Shown here in pieces: positions 22,501 to 31,000 of a DNA stretch of 64,000 bases. The first letter of the stretch is position 1; the number at the start of each line of letters is the position of its first letter. The translations under genes and the position numbers were made by a program. Source of the DNA: Luteimonas sp. RC10 (lineage in GTDB: Bacteria > Pseudomonadota > Gammaproteobacteria > Xanthomonadales > Xanthomonadaceae); the NCBI RefSeq assembly GCF_014192745.1, contig NZ_JACHYJ010000001.1:1-64000 (forward strand), read 5' to 3'. The notes under the pieces are model-generated. The model worked only from the letters and a program-made list of their open reading frames with translations, made no database searches and was not told the origin of the DNA.

Positions 22501-22762
22501 TATCGTGTGCCGGCGCCGGATTACCGACCAAGGTCCCGGTGTTGTTCATGATCGTGCCGTTGAACACTGCCCCAGGCGCGCCTTGGGCGTGCGCAAGCGG
22601 CATCCCGGCTGCAAACAGCCCTACCGACAGCACGGCGGCGCCAATCGTGCGACCGCTTCCTGCGGACGCACCGGATGCGGGCCGCGTGCGCCTGGCCAGT
22701 TCACTGGTCACGACCCAACGGCGGATGGAGGCGTTCCAGCGGAGTGCGTAGATGCGATTCAT
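16562..22762 (-). CDS. Giant autotransporter adhesin (copy 2)
   Basis: 2066 residues. The architecture matches the downstream copy: ESPR extended signal (cleavage probably after AHA59), a passenger of PATR repeats and [12 protein letters not shown] modules, an autochaperone region and a C-terminal beta-barrel ending VGVKVGW. The beta-domain and long passenger blocks are almost identical to copy 1. The first 300 or so mature residues and scattered repeats differ, as do a few barrel positions (for example ASSNWHV here, ANGNWHV in copy 1). The ATG at 22762 aligns with the shared MNRIYALRW start; the open frame runs further upstream but has no signal there. The gene starts 148 bp after the last DUF2827 gene and could be co-transcribed with it. 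Confidence 0.93.
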   Translation of the reverse strand: MNRIYALRWNASIRRWVVTSELARRTRPASGASAGSGRTIGAAVLSVGLFAAGMPLAHAQGAPGAVFNGTIMNNTGTLVGNPAPAHDNVGGFGAVLIGNEGHVNSGTLQGGNGGAAGGHSGSGVKLEGGGTELTNTTTGRIIGPNGGFEHNGGYGAYILGGDDPTKQAKLYNFGTIVGGNGGGGTSVASPGIHGFNAYVSNAGVITGGLFPNGTRREAVLFGTGRNTLELQPGGVINGNVLAFSRNDTLALGGTVDNRTGTFNVAEIGDAAKYRGFGIFQVVGTDWTLTGTTAALTPWRIFDGSLTVSSDGALGASSGGLTLLGSSTLRVAGDAFTSTARQITVNDAGAIDIVSPTNTFTISQAVTGTGSVAKRGPGTLVYTGNNTYAAGTTIETGTLQLGNGGTTGSVVGNIVNNASLVVERSNAITLGGVISGSGTLTQTGTGTTTLTGANSYTGATEILAGTLLVNGNQRAATGTVTTTRGTTVGGSGVIGGDVVIADGATLSPGASAGAPGTLTIAGDLSLSAGSALAYQFGQAGTVGGSLNDLTVVEGDLVLDGILNATASPGGTFGGGLYRVISYSGSLTDNGLDLGTSLDPDVFNVQTSVANQVNLINATGLSLNFWDGDAGGRNDGTISGGDGTWQARTPRGSDNWTDRDGAINALYADGAFAIFAGTGGTVNVDNSVSAVTASGLQFATDGYRVAGDALTLIDDGTGSATLRVGDGTTAGADYTATLDTVLQGDTAVTKTDAGTLVLGADNTYTDGTTIAGGTLQLGHGGTTGSVLGDIVNNATLAVDRSGTATLGNLVSGSGQVHQIGDGTTVMTADNTYTGGTTISSGTLQLGAGGTTGSLVGDVVNNATLEIRRSDALTLAGTISGSGHVLQTGFGTTTLTGDNTYTGGTAVSNGTLRLGDGGTSGSVVGDVVVGGLAGDLLFDAELVFDRSDVHTFAGAISGRGRIVQAGTGTTVLTGANAYTGATDVAAGTLLVNGDQRAATGATSVASGATIGGAGVIGGDVAVASGATLAPGASTGAPGTLTIAGDLSLADGAVLDYQFGQAGTVGGPLNDLTVVEGDLVLDGTLNATQSPGGEFGTGLYRVISYGGALTNNTLDLGTMLDPAQISVQTSIANQVNLVNATGLTLNFWDGDAGGRNDGTISGGDGTWQARAGNDNWTDADGTLNAPHSSGAFAIFAGAAGAVDVDNSLGDVVAGGMQFATDGYVVQGDALTLVADDANGATIRVGDGTTAGANFTATIDAVLQGDVGVVKTDAGTLVLGGANTYTGGTTIAGGTVAISEDGNLGAATGGLTFDGGTLRALADLDSDRAIASQAGGATVDTQAHAVTLGGAIDGPGALTKAGTGTLTLTADNGYTGGTTISSRTLQLGDGGTTGHIVGDIVNNGTLAVNRSDAVTLAGAMSGTGHLTQMGAGTTVLTGANTHTGGTTIAAGTLQVGDGGTSGSLAGDIVNNAALVMKRSDETTLTGVISGTGHLTQAGTGTTVLVGDNTYTGGTTISAGTLQVGNGGDTGSLIGNVDNGGTLAFDRAGTSRFDGTITGSGRVVQTGPGAVLFGNANTYTGVTEVASGSLQAAMANAFSANSRHEVAADGTLDLAGYDQTVAGLHNAGTVSLMGATPGTTLTVRGDYVGDGGVLQMSAALGDSSSPTDRLVIDGGTVSGRTLIDLTNRDGLGAQTTGDGIEVVRAINGATTTAQTTKDGFSLVGDFVDAGAFEYRLYAADAAGLGENWYLRSSNRGEAALFGSLGGQFRESAAGMLGNLHQRLGDATMGSRSESAGYRQSWGRLVSVDRSLKQGGDATPSSRGRQNGLQIGSDVWASSNWHVGAYFGTLAGEMEVAGSARGSTNLAVGRTDLDSKFVGLYGTFEAENGFYVDTVLQGGRLRYKLIPTIGDMVSGDGDSRVASVEIGQAFPIGRDWQLEPQLQLIYQRLDNDDVEIANALVQQDAANSLTARVGLRLKGEFETEAGLLQPYTRVNYYRTRSDQDVARFIGPSATADIVTPTGGRSSELAMGGTLSVNNEVSLFGEVGKLWAHGDQSRSRSDDLSASVGVKVGW

Positions 22763-22910
22763 TGAGAGACGTCCTCGGTAATGGTCATTGCGGCCGAAAT
22801 GGCCATGGCGCGGGTGGAGTCGAAACACGACAGGAAACAGAACAAGGCAATGGGCTCGCCAGATGCGGCCAGTCCCTGGTGATGCAGGTGCGCAAGCGAA
22901 GGCAGCCGGC

Positions 22911-24116
22911 TCATGGCCGCGCCTCGGTGCTGCACAGGTTCGCGAGCAGCGCGTCGTAGGCGCCGATGAGCGCGCGGTCGGTGCTCAGATACGGCGCGAT
23001 GCGCTCGCGCTGGGTCGTGCGATAGCTGTCCCAGTGCAGGTCGTGCCGGGTCAGCGCTTCGATCAGCTGCTGCGCGCCGGCCTGCACGTCATTGCCGGGG
23101 TAGTAGTAGCCCAGACCCGCGCACAGCGAGGCGTTGTGCACCAGCGCATAGCCCTGCCAGCACACATCGAAGTAGAAGTAGTTGAGGGGGTTTGCCCACT
23201 GGTGCGAGATCACCACGTCGGTGTGCGCGGCCAGGAAGTCAGGCGTTTCGAAGCGGCCGACGAAGCTCGCCCGCCCCGCACGCACGATGTCGAGCTGGGC
23301 CATCAGCCCGATGAACTCCGGGCTTTCGACCGCGATGCGCGCCGCATTGGTGACGTGCAGGTGGCCGATGGCCTCGGGCACGCGTCGCCAGGCCTCTTCG
23401 GCGATCAGCACCGGATAGAGACAAAACTTGGTGATGTCGTGGTTGGGCTCCATCACCGTCAGCCGCTTGGGGCCATCGGCGGGGCGGTACTGGCCGGCAT
23501 GCGGCAGCGCGAGCGTGCGCTGTTCGAGGAACATCGGGTCCCACACGAACGGCACGATCGTGGCCGGCACCCGGCGCAGCGTCTGCAGGAAGTGCAGCGT
23601 GCTTTCGGCGACCTGCGGGATTACCCAGACCGCGTCGTAGCGGGTGTTGACGAAGATCGTGTCCCACAGCCGCCGCCCGAACAGGATCGCCTGGGCGTTG
23701 TGGATGTACTCGAAGCCGCAGCAGTAGCTGACCAGGCGCGTGCCGCGCGCCTTGAGGTGCTGGGTCTGCGCGGCGTCGATCTGCCCGCCGAGTTCGATCA
23801 GCACGTCCAACTGGTCGCGGCAGGCCTCGAACGACACCGTCGGAAACTGCTTGAGATCCCACGGCAGCCGGTCGGTGATCGGCACGTCGGTGACGTTGAC
23901 CAGCAGCACCTGGTGGCCGTGCGGGCTGCCCAGCAGCAGCTTGGCCAGGTACAGCGCGTTCTGCTTGATGCCGTTGGTCCACAGGCTTTCGTCGGCACTG
24001 TGCAGGCCCAGCGTGATGCCGATGCGCAGCGGTGTGCGTACCACGCCTTCGTCGGTCAGGTCGCGCACATAGGCCGCGCGCCGGCCGGTGAGCCGCCCGA
24101 GCAGGGACTCGATCAT
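22911..24116 (-). CDS. DUF2827 family protein, glycosyltransferase-like (1)
   Basis: 401 residues. I recognise the DUF2827 family from its motifs: SLWTNGIKQNALYLAKLLL near the N-terminus, DVLIELGGQID, and the C-terminal block VISHQWANPLNYFYFDV leading to ALVHNAS and GLGYYYPGNDVQAGA. The two-domain layout with a C-terminal nucleotide-sugar-type block recalls GT-B glycosyltransferases, but no activity is established that I know of. A 30-residue N-terminal extension precedes the first strand (RIGITLGLHS). No signal peptide or membrane segment, so cytoplasmic. The ATG overlaps the preceding stop (ATGA, 24113-24116), showing translational coupling. It is the last gene of the coupled block and lies just upstream of autotransporter copy 2. 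Confidence 0.82.
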   Translation of the reverse strand: MIESLLGRLTGRRAAYVRDLTDEGVVRTPLRIGITLGLHSADESLWTNGIKQNALYLAKLLLGSPHGHQVLLVNVTDVPITDRLPWDLKQFPTVSFEACRDQLDVLIELGGQIDAAQTQHLKARGTRLVSYCCGFEYIHNAQAILFGRRLWDTIFVNTRYDAVWVIPQVAESTLHFLQTLRRVPATIVPFVWDPMFLEQRTLALPHAGQYRPADGPKRLTVMEPNHDITKFCLYPVLIAEEAWRRVPEAIGHLHVTNAARIAVESPEFIGLMAQLDIVRAGRASFVGRFETPDFLAAHTDVVISHQWANPLNYFYFDVCWQGYALVHNASLCAGLGYYYPGNDVQAGAQQLIEALTRHDLHWDSYRTTQRERIAPYLSTDRALIGAYDALLANLCSTEARP

Positions 24117-24739
24117 TGCCCGCCCTCCGCGGCCTGGGTGCCGGGCGCGGTGCCGGGGATGCGGGTCGGTCGGCCGATGCCGTACTGCACGTGGCGCCAG
24201 ACCATCAGGCAGCCGGGCGAGGCGCGGACCAGCATCACCGTTTCCTGTGGCCGCTCGGCCAGGGTGTAGACATCGACCGTGGGCAGGAACGGGACCCGGG
24301 TGTAGCCGACGAGTTCGTCGTGGGCCAGCACGTTGCAGGCGCGGCGGTCGGCCTGGATGTTCTCGACCAGGAACGCGCAGCCGCCGTTGCGCTCGGGCAC
24401 GCGGTTGACCGACAGCAGCATCGTGCGGTCGCGGGTCTCGGAGGCGAGCAGGCTGAAGAACGCGCCGTCGTCGGGCGACTCGCGATCCCAGTCCAGCAGC
24501 ACGTCCTGGCGCAGCACATCGCGCGAGACGCTGGCCGAGATCGCCGACAGCGCCGGCAGGCAGGTGCGGATGCCGGCCCGGCGGGCGGCGCTGGCCAGCA
24601 GGGGCAACGCCTGGCTCGACGGCATCGCCACCGGTTGCGCTTCGGCGGCCTGGGTCACCGCCGCCAGGAGGATGTGGGCCACGACACAGGCCGCCAGGAA
24701 CCAGGCGGCGAGCGCGGCACGGGCTTGATGTCGTCTCAT
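24113..24739 (-). CDS. Small secreted protein in the DUF2827 operon, unknown function
   Basis: 208 residues; I do not recognise a family. An N-terminal hydrophobic stretch (AALAAWFLAACVVAHILLAA) followed by AVTQAAEA looks like a signal peptide. The mature part has four cysteines (in RTCLP, GGCAF, RACNV and PGCLM), enough for two disulfides, which fits a periplasmic or extracellular place. It is overlapped at both ends by DUF2827 genes through ATGA junctions (24736-24739 and 24113-24116), so its expression is tied to theirs. A periplasmic partner of the adhesin or of its modification is possible but is inference. Confidence 0.8.
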   Translation of the reverse strand: MRRHQARAALAAWFLAACVVAHILLAAVTQAAEAQPVAMPSSQALPLLASAARRAGIRTCLPALSAISASVSRDVLRQDVLLDWDRESPDDGAFFSLLASETRDRTMLLSVNRVPERNGGCAFLVENIQADRRACNVLAHDELVGYTRVPFLPTVDVYTLAERPQETVMLVRASPGCLMVWRHVQYGIGRPTRIPGTAPGTQAAEGGQ

Positions 24740-25869
24740 GCGAACAGCGCCTCCAGCGCCGCTTCGTACTGCCTGACGTTGTCGGGATTGGCCGGGTGGA
24801 GCGTGTCGAGGAACGCACGCGCCTCGCGGCGATAGCCGGCGAGCGAGGCGTCGTGCAGGGCGTGGGCCTCGCGCAGGGCGCGGGCGCCGTCTTCGCAATC
24901 GAAGTCGTGATAGCGGTAGCCGCAGCCACCGAGCAGCGACGAGTTGTGGATCAGCGGAAAGCCGCCCCACAGCGCTTCGTAGTAGAGGTAGTTCTGGGCG
25001 TTCTCCCAGTGATGCGACACCAGCGCATCGGCGCTCACGCCGAGGATGTCGGCGATCGGCAGGCGCGGCTCGAAGGTGGCGATGCCGTGGTTGACCAGGT
25101 CCAGGCTGCGGGCGAAGACCACGAAGTCCGGGTTGGCCTTCATCTGCAGCGTGTTGTGCACGCGCAGGTGCACGATGAAGTCCGGGTTCTGACGGTGGGC
25201 GAGATCGCACACCAGCATCGGGATGTGGCAGGTCTTGACCGAACAGATGTTCGGCTCGCACACCGCCAGCCGCCAACGCGTGCGACCGGGCGTGTACTCG
25301 AACGCGACACCGGACTCGGCGGCGCGGTGCTCGAGCATTGCCGGGCTCCACAGGTGGCCCATGGTGCGCACCGGGGCGCCGAGCACGTGCCGGTAGTAGC
25401 TGGCGCAGGTCGCCTCGAACGCCGGCAGGGTCCAGACGCTGTCGTAGACCACGCCCGAGGCCCGCATGCCGGGCGGCAGGCCGTAGATCATCCGCTCGAT
25501 GTCGATGACGTAGTCGTTGGCGACGTGCATCGCAACGATCCGCCCGCCCTTCTCGCGGAACGCCTGGGCCCAGGTCGGGTCGAGCTGGGCGCTGAGCTCG
25601 ATGACCACGTCGAGTTCGTCGAGCGCGGTCGCAAGATCGATCACCGGCACCGGCGAGGCGGCCAGGAAGTCGCCGCTCTGGGTCGGGTCGCCGTCGCCAC
25701 CGTTGACCAGCCGCACCGAGCCCACGCGCGGCGCGCACAGCAGCAGCGTGGCCAGCAGGAAGCAGTTCTGGAAGATGCCGTTCTCCCAGATCGACTGCTG
25801 CCCGCGCCGGACATACAGCGTGATGCCGACCTCGAGCAGGCCGCCGCGCCGTCCCTTGGCCCCGGTCAT
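24736..25869 (-). CDS. DUF2827 family protein, glycosyltransferase-like (2)
   Basis: 377 residues and the most canonical of the three. SIWENGIFQNCFLLATLLL, DVVIELSAQLDP, then an invariant-looking NDYVIDIERMIYG segment, the HLWSPAMLEHR strand, EPNICSVKTCHIPMLV, and the C-terminal LVSHHWENAQNYLYYEALWG with PLIHNSSLLGGCGYRY. The His-His-Trp and His-Asn-Ser motifs are shared with its two neighbours and could form a donor-sugar pocket; that is inference from the GT-B-like layout. It is cytoplasmic. Both ends overlap neighbours by 4 bp (ATGA). It is divergent enough from the other two to suggest separate roles rather than a recent duplication. Confidence 0.85.
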   Translation of the reverse strand: MTGAKGRRGGLLEVGITLYVRRGQQSIWENGIFQNCFLLATLLLCAPRVGSVRLVNGGDGDPTQSGDFLAASPVPVIDLATALDELDVVIELSAQLDPTWAQAFREKGGRIVAMHVANDYVIDIERMIYGLPPGMRASGVVYDSVWTLPAFEATCASYYRHVLGAPVRTMGHLWSPAMLEHRAAESGVAFEYTPGRTRWRLAVCEPNICSVKTCHIPMLVCDLAHRQNPDFIVHLRVHNTLQMKANPDFVVFARSLDLVNHGIATFEPRLPIADILGVSADALVSHHWENAQNYLYYEALWGGFPLIHNSSLLGGCGYRYHDFDCEDGARALREAHALHDASLAGYRREARAFLDTLHPANPDNVRQYEAALEALFA

Positions 25870-27035
25870 GCGAGCGCCTCCGACAGCGGCGCCGGCGCCA
25901 TCGCCAGCAGCCGGGCGAACGCCGCGACATTGCTTGGCACCTGCGGGTGCAGGGCGCCGAGGAACGCCAGCTCGCGCAGGCGCGCCGCGCCAAAGCCCGC
26001 CAGGCACTCGCGCGCCGCCTCGGCCAGCCGCTCGGCACCGGCATCGATATCGAAGCCGGGGTAGTAGGCGCCCACGCCGGCGTCGTGCAACCACGGCGAG
26101 TTGTGCACCAGCGCAAAGCCGCCGTAGAGCACATCGAGCCAGGTGGCGTCCTGGTCGCGGCACCATTGGTGCGCGATGACCATGTCGATCCGGTGCTCGG
26201 CGCTGTAGCGCGCGAAGCCCTGCGCACCGGTGAGCAACAGACGATCGTCGGCGACCAGCCGCAGGTGCGGGCTGAGCGCGGCGAAGGTCGGGTGCTGGCG
26301 CAGGTGCAGGCTGCCGAGCACGTGGACGTGTTCGATGGCAGCGCTGCCCGTCCGATACGCGTGCTCGGCGATCAGGATCGGCAGCAGCGCCACATCGAGC
26401 ACGGAGGTATTGCTGGCGATGCAGGCGATGCGCAGGTGCTGGGCCTGGGTATCGGCGAGGTCCACGCCTTCCCGCGCCACGCGCGCGCAGCGTGAGCCGA
26501 ACTCGATCCCCTGCCCCTGCAGCACCCGGGCCTGCGCATCGACGAACTCCGGGCCCCACAGCAGCGGAACTTCGCGCACCGGACAGCGGTGCAGTGCCCG
26601 CATCGTCGGCGCCAGGGCGGCGTCGCGCGGCAGCAGCCAGACTTCGTCGCAGCGGCGGGGCCGGGCAAAGCCGCGCGGCCGGTCAAAGATCGTCGCCTCC
26701 ATCAGCCGCGCATACGGCGGATGCGGCGGGTGCAGCACCACGCGCTTGCCGCGTGCGCGCAGATAGTCGAGCCATTCCAGGTCGGGCTGGCCGCCGATCT
26801 CGATCAGCATGTCCAGTTGCTCGGTGGCTTCACGCTGGCTGGCCACCGGGAAGCGCAACGACTCCGGGTCGGCCTCGTCCATCGCCTGCGGCACCTGCGC
26901 GGTGTCGACCAGCAGCACGTGCTCGACCGTGTCCACGGCCGACAGCGCCTGTGCCATGTGCAGCGCGCGGCGACGCGCCGCCGCCTCGGCGGCGTCGTGC
27001 GGATGCGCACTGCTGATCGAAATCCCGATTCTCAT
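25866..27035 (-). CDS. DUF2827-like protein (3), divergent
   Basis: 389 residues. It shares the RIGISIS start, DMLIEIGGQPD, LLWGPEFVDAQ, and the C-terminal VIAHQWCRDQDATWLDVL with ALVHNS and GAYYPGFDIDAGAERL blocks with its two neighbours. It lacks their Trp-x-Asn-Gly segment after the first strand (here SSAHPHDAAEAAARRRALHM). The loss of this conserved N-terminal block may mean a different acceptor or a non-catalytic partner. The ATG at 27035 opens the coupled block; its stop overlaps the next start (ATGA, 25866-25869). A 111-bp gap separates it from the BamE-like gene upstream. Confidence 0.75.
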   Translation of the reverse strand: MRIGISISSAHPHDAAEAAARRRALHMAQALSAVDTVEHVLLVDTAQVPQAMDEADPESLRFPVASQREATEQLDMLIEIGGQPDLEWLDYLRARGKRVVLHPPHPPYARLMEATIFDRPRGFARPRRCDEVWLLPRDAALAPTMRALHRCPVREVPLLWGPEFVDAQARVLQGQGIEFGSRCARVAREGVDLADTQAQHLRIACIASNTSVLDVALLPILIAEHAYRTGSAAIEHVHVLGSLHLRQHPTFAALSPHLRLVADDRLLLTGAQGFARYSAEHRIDMVIAHQWCRDQDATWLDVLYGGFALVHNSPWLHDAGVGAYYPGFDIDAGAERLAEAARECLAGFGAARLRELAFLGALHPQVPSNVAAFARLLAMAPAPLSEALA

Positions 27036-27146
27036 TCCGTTGTGTCCTCGCTCGATTCCATGGCCGCGCCGGGCGGCCCCCTGGTGTCACGCGATGGGGC
27101 GATCCCGCCCCGATGGCTTACGTTCGATGGCGACGTTCGACGTGGG

Positions 27147-27941
27147 CTACTTCATGTGCCGCTCCGGATCGGCAACGCCTGGTCCGCCGTGGTCGGCGGC
27201 CGCGGTTTCGACCTGCGCCCACCGCTGCGGCATCTCGGACGGAGGCGCGCGCCGGACGGCGAACCAACTGGGCCAGTCCCGCTGCGCCTCCCCATGCGGG
27301 CCCATCGGCGCGGCATGCAGGGTGTCGGGCCGCACCGGGGCACCGGCGCGCGCTCGATACACGAACGCCGACTGCCGATGGCCCTGCGTGCCCGACAGCG
27401 CACCGCGGGCGTGCTCGGCCGGCGGCATCCGCACGTCCACATGCGGCGACTCGCACGCACTCCGGCGGCGCGCCGCGGCGGCACCTTCCCGCACCTCGTC
27501 ACGCGCCATCGGCGCGCAGCCGGCCGGCTGGAACGCGATGCCGGTCGAGCGGTTGTCCTTGTCGAACCAGATCCGCGCCCGGCACGTCTCGGCCACCGCC
27601 GCCCGCGGACTGGGCTTGATGACATAGCTCCACTCGCGCGGCTCGGGCAGCCCATCGCTGAACTGCGGCGGACCCAGCAGCGCCAGCACCTGGCGCCGCG
27701 TCATGCCGAGCACCAGCCGTCGCAGTTCGGCCTCGGATACGAAAATGCCTTGTCTCGCCTGCTCTTCGGCAGCGAGGTTGGGAAACAACAGCTCGCTGAT
27801 CGGCGAACTGCTTCCAGTGATCCCGCGGGCCAGTTGGGACGCCCGTCCCGTGCCCGCAAACAACAACACGATCAACGCCAGGGCGAGGATCAACAGCACC
27901 AGCAACACCACGGTGCCCAGCTTTGCCAGGAACGACTTCAC
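27147..27941 (-). CDS. Membrane-anchored BamE/OmlA-like protein
   Basis: 264 residues from a GTG at 27941, chosen because a full AGGAGG lies 6 nt upstream. A strong N-terminal membrane segment (about residues 9-30, VVLLVLLILALALIVLL) has no lipobox cysteine, so unlike true BamE this is probably tethered to the inner membrane. Residues about 75-108 (LVLGMTRRQVLALLGPP, then EWSYVI) match the BamE/SmpA-OmlA fold, whose known roles are in outer-membrane protein assembly. The last 100 residues are Ala/Arg/Pro-rich with no recognisable domain. It is placed between the trimeric autotransporter and the DUF2827 genes. A helper role in adhesin biogenesis is plausible but inferred. Confidence 0.75.
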   Translation of the reverse strand: MKSFLAKLGTVVLLVLLILALALIVLLFAGTGRASQLARGITGSSSPISELLFPNLAAEEQARQGIFVSEAELRRLVLGMTRRQVLALLGPPQFSDGLPEPREWSYVIKPSPRAAVAETCRARIWFDKDNRSTGIAFQPAGCAPMARDEVREGAAAARRRSACESPHVDVRMPPAEHARGALSGTQGHRQSAFVYRARAGAPVRPDTLHAAPMGPHGEAQRDWPSWFAVRRAPPSEMPQRWAQVETAAADHGGPGVADPERHMK

Positions 27942-27972
27942 GCACCACCTCCTGTCGAGCGAATGCCGTCCA

Positions 27973-28000
27973 CGCACGGCAGCCCGAGGGCTGCCGTGCG
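27973..28000. terminator. Hairpin between the trimeric autotransporter and the BamE-like gene
   Basis: A perfect 12-bp stem (CGCACGGCAGCC) with a 4-base loop begins 13 bp past the trimeric autotransporter stop. It lacks a U-tract on the minus strand, so it may only attenuate and let transcription read through into the BamE-DUF2827 genes, or it may protect the mRNA 3' end. Confidence 0.5.
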
Positions 28001-28012
28001 CGGTTCAACGCA

Positions 28013-31000
28013 TCACCACTGATAGCCGACGCTCACCCCTGCACCGGTCTTGTCGCGGGTGTTGACGGTGGCACCGCCCTTGAACACCCAGTCGCCGTCT
28101 TCCGAGACGCGCGACACGCCCACCGCCAATGCGCCTTCGCCGTCGTACCCGCCGAGCGAGGCCGAAACCATGCTCTTCCCCGGGTCGGTGGGCTGCGGCA
28201 TCATCGCCATCGCCATCGCACCTGCGATGCCGGCGTTGGTGTTGCGCTCGATCCGGTCCACCCGGTACTCGACCGCACGCAGCTGGCGCATGTTCGCCGC
28301 GTCCGTATCGGCGATACCGTCGGCCACATTGACGATGCGACGCTCATGGCCAGGCGAGCCCACCGAGACGGTGTTGGGCTGATCGGCGATCGAGCCGGCC
28401 CCCAACGCGACCGAGTTGGCGCCGCTGGCCACCGCACCCGCACCGATCGCAGTGCCCTGGTTGCTGGCCGACGAGCCCGAACCGATGGCCGTGGTCTTGT
28501 CGCCATTGGCGTTGGAATCCGAGCCGACTGCGGTCGAACCGCCACCGCTGGCGCTGGAGCCACCGCCCACGGCCAGGCTGCCGTCGCCGTCGGCCTTTGC
28601 CGGCGGACGCGGGGTGCCGCCGGTGTCGCCACCGCCGCCGATCAGGCTGCCGCCGCCAGTGCCGATGCTGCTCAGCGCCGTCGACAGCGACGCCAGACCG
28701 GTCGAGGTCGAGGTCGACAACGAGCCCAGCTGACGGCCGTTGACCGCATCGGTGCTGTCGCTCGCCAGCGACCCGTCGGAGACGTTGGTCAGGCCGACCG
28801 TGCCGGTCGCCGAGGTGCCACCGAGCGTGGCCTTGGTGTGCGAGGCATCGTCGTACTGCACCGCATTCGGCGAGCCGCCGCCATTGACCGTGATGTTGGC
28901 GATCGCGGTGGAGGTGGAGGTCGACAGCGCGCTGAGGTTGAAGTTGGTCGTGCTCAGGCTCGTCGACAGCGCGCCCAGCTGGCTGCCATTGACCGCATCG
29001 GTGCTGTTGGCTGCAAGCGAACCCGCCGCCACGTTCATCAGCCGCACCGGCGCCTGGGCCGCCGCGCCGCCGAAGGTGACCGCGTCGTGGTTGACGTCGT
29101 TGTACTGCACCGCGTTGAAGCCGCTACCGCCCGCCGACAGATTGGCGAATGCGGTCGAGGTCGACGTGGACAGCGAGGCGAGGTTGAAGCCCACTGTGCT
29201 CAGGCCGGTCGAGGTCGAGGTCGACAGCGAGCCCAGCTGGCTGCCGTTGATCGCGTCCGTGCTGTTGGCCGCCAGCGAACCGGCCGCCACATTGGTCAGC
29301 CGCACCGGCGCCGTCGCCGACGTGCCGCCCAGCGTGACGATCGAGCGCGAGGCGTCGTTGTACTGCACCGCGTTGGCCGCCCCGGTCGACAGATTCGCGA
29401 ACGCCGTCGAGGTCGAGGTGGACAGCGAGCCCAAGCCGGTCGAGGCCGAGGTCGACAGCGCGGTGACGGTGCTGTTGGTCGAGCTCAGGCCAGTGGACAG
29501 CGAGCCCAGACCGGTCGAGGTCGAAGTCGACAGCGCGCCCAGCTGACTACCATTGACCGCATCGGTGCTGTCGGCGGCGAGCGAACCCGCAGCAACATTG
29601 GTCAGCCGCACCGGCGCCGTCGCCGACGTGCCGCCCAGCGTGACCGCCGTGCGCGAGACATCGTTGTATTGCACGGCATTCGTGCTGCCCCCGGTCGACA
29701 GGTTGGCGAACGCCGTCGAGGTCGAGGTGGACAGCGAGCTCAGGTCGAAGCGGGTCGTGCTCAGCCCGGTGGACAACGAGCCCAGGCCGGTCGAGGTCAC
29801 CGTGGACAGCGAACCGAGCTGGCTGCCGTTGACCGCGTCGGTGCTGTCGGCCGCCAGTGAACCGGCCGCCACATTGGTCAACCGCACCGGCGCCGTCGCC
29901 GACGTGCCGCCGAACGTGACCGCCGTGTGCGAGGCATCGTTGTACTCGACCACGTTGCCGCTCAGGCTCGACAACGACGCGATCGTGCTGTTGGTCGAGC
30001 TCAAACCCGTCGATAGCGAGCTCAGGCCGGTCGAGGTCGAGGTCGACAGCGAACCGAGCTGCGCGCCATTGACCGCATCGGTGCTGTCGGCGGCCAGCGA
30101 ACCGGCCGCCACGTTGGTCAGCCGCACCGGCGCGGTCGCCGAGGCGCCACCCAGCGTGACCGCCGTGTGCGTGGCATCGTTGTACTGCACCGCGTTGGCC
30201 GTCCCGGTCGACAGATTCGCGAACGCCGTCGAGGTCGAGGTCGACAGCGAGCCCAGGCCGGTCGAGGCCGAGGTCGACAGCGACGCAACGGTGCTGTTGG
30301 TCGTGCTCAGGCCCGTCGAGGTCGAAGTCGACAGCGAGCCGAGCTGGCTGCCGTTGACCGCATCCGTGCTGTCGGCGGCCAGCGAGCCGGCGGCCACATT
30401 GGTCAACCGCACCGGCGTGGTCGCATTGGCACCGCCGAAGGTCACGACCGCACGCGAGAAGTCGTCGTACTGCACCGCGTTCTCGGTCCCGCCGGTCTGC
30501 AGGTTCGCGAACGCCGTCGAGGTCGAAGTCGACAGCGAGTTCAGGCCGGCCAGAGTCGACGTCGACAGCGAGCCCAGCTGGCTGCCGTTGACCGCATCGG
30601 TGCTGGTTGCAGCCAGCGAACCGGCGGCCACATTGGTCAACCGCACCGGTGCGGTCGCCGAGGCGCCGCCGAGGGTAACCGCCGTGTGCGAAGCGTCGTC
30701 GTAGAGCACGGCGTTCTGGCCGAGGGTCGACAGCGAGGCGACCGTGCTGTTGGTCGTGCTCAGGCCGGTCGACAGCGAGCCCAGGCCGGTCGAGGTCGAG
30801 GTCGACAGCAGACCGAGCTGGCCGCCATTGACCGCGTCCGTGCTGCCCGCCGCCAGCGAGCCGGCCGCCACGTTGGTCAGCCGCACCGGCGCGACGGAGC
30901 CTGCACCACCGAGCGTGACGACACCGTGCGTCGCGTCGTCGTACTGCACCGCGTTGGCGGCGACGGTCGACAGCGAGGTCAACGAGCTGTTGGTCGTGCT

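Noticed and set aside
27036-27146. A separate promoter or small gene between the BamE-like and first DUF2827 genes
   Set aside because: Only short GC palindromes are visible; no ribosome site or convincing promoter boxes.
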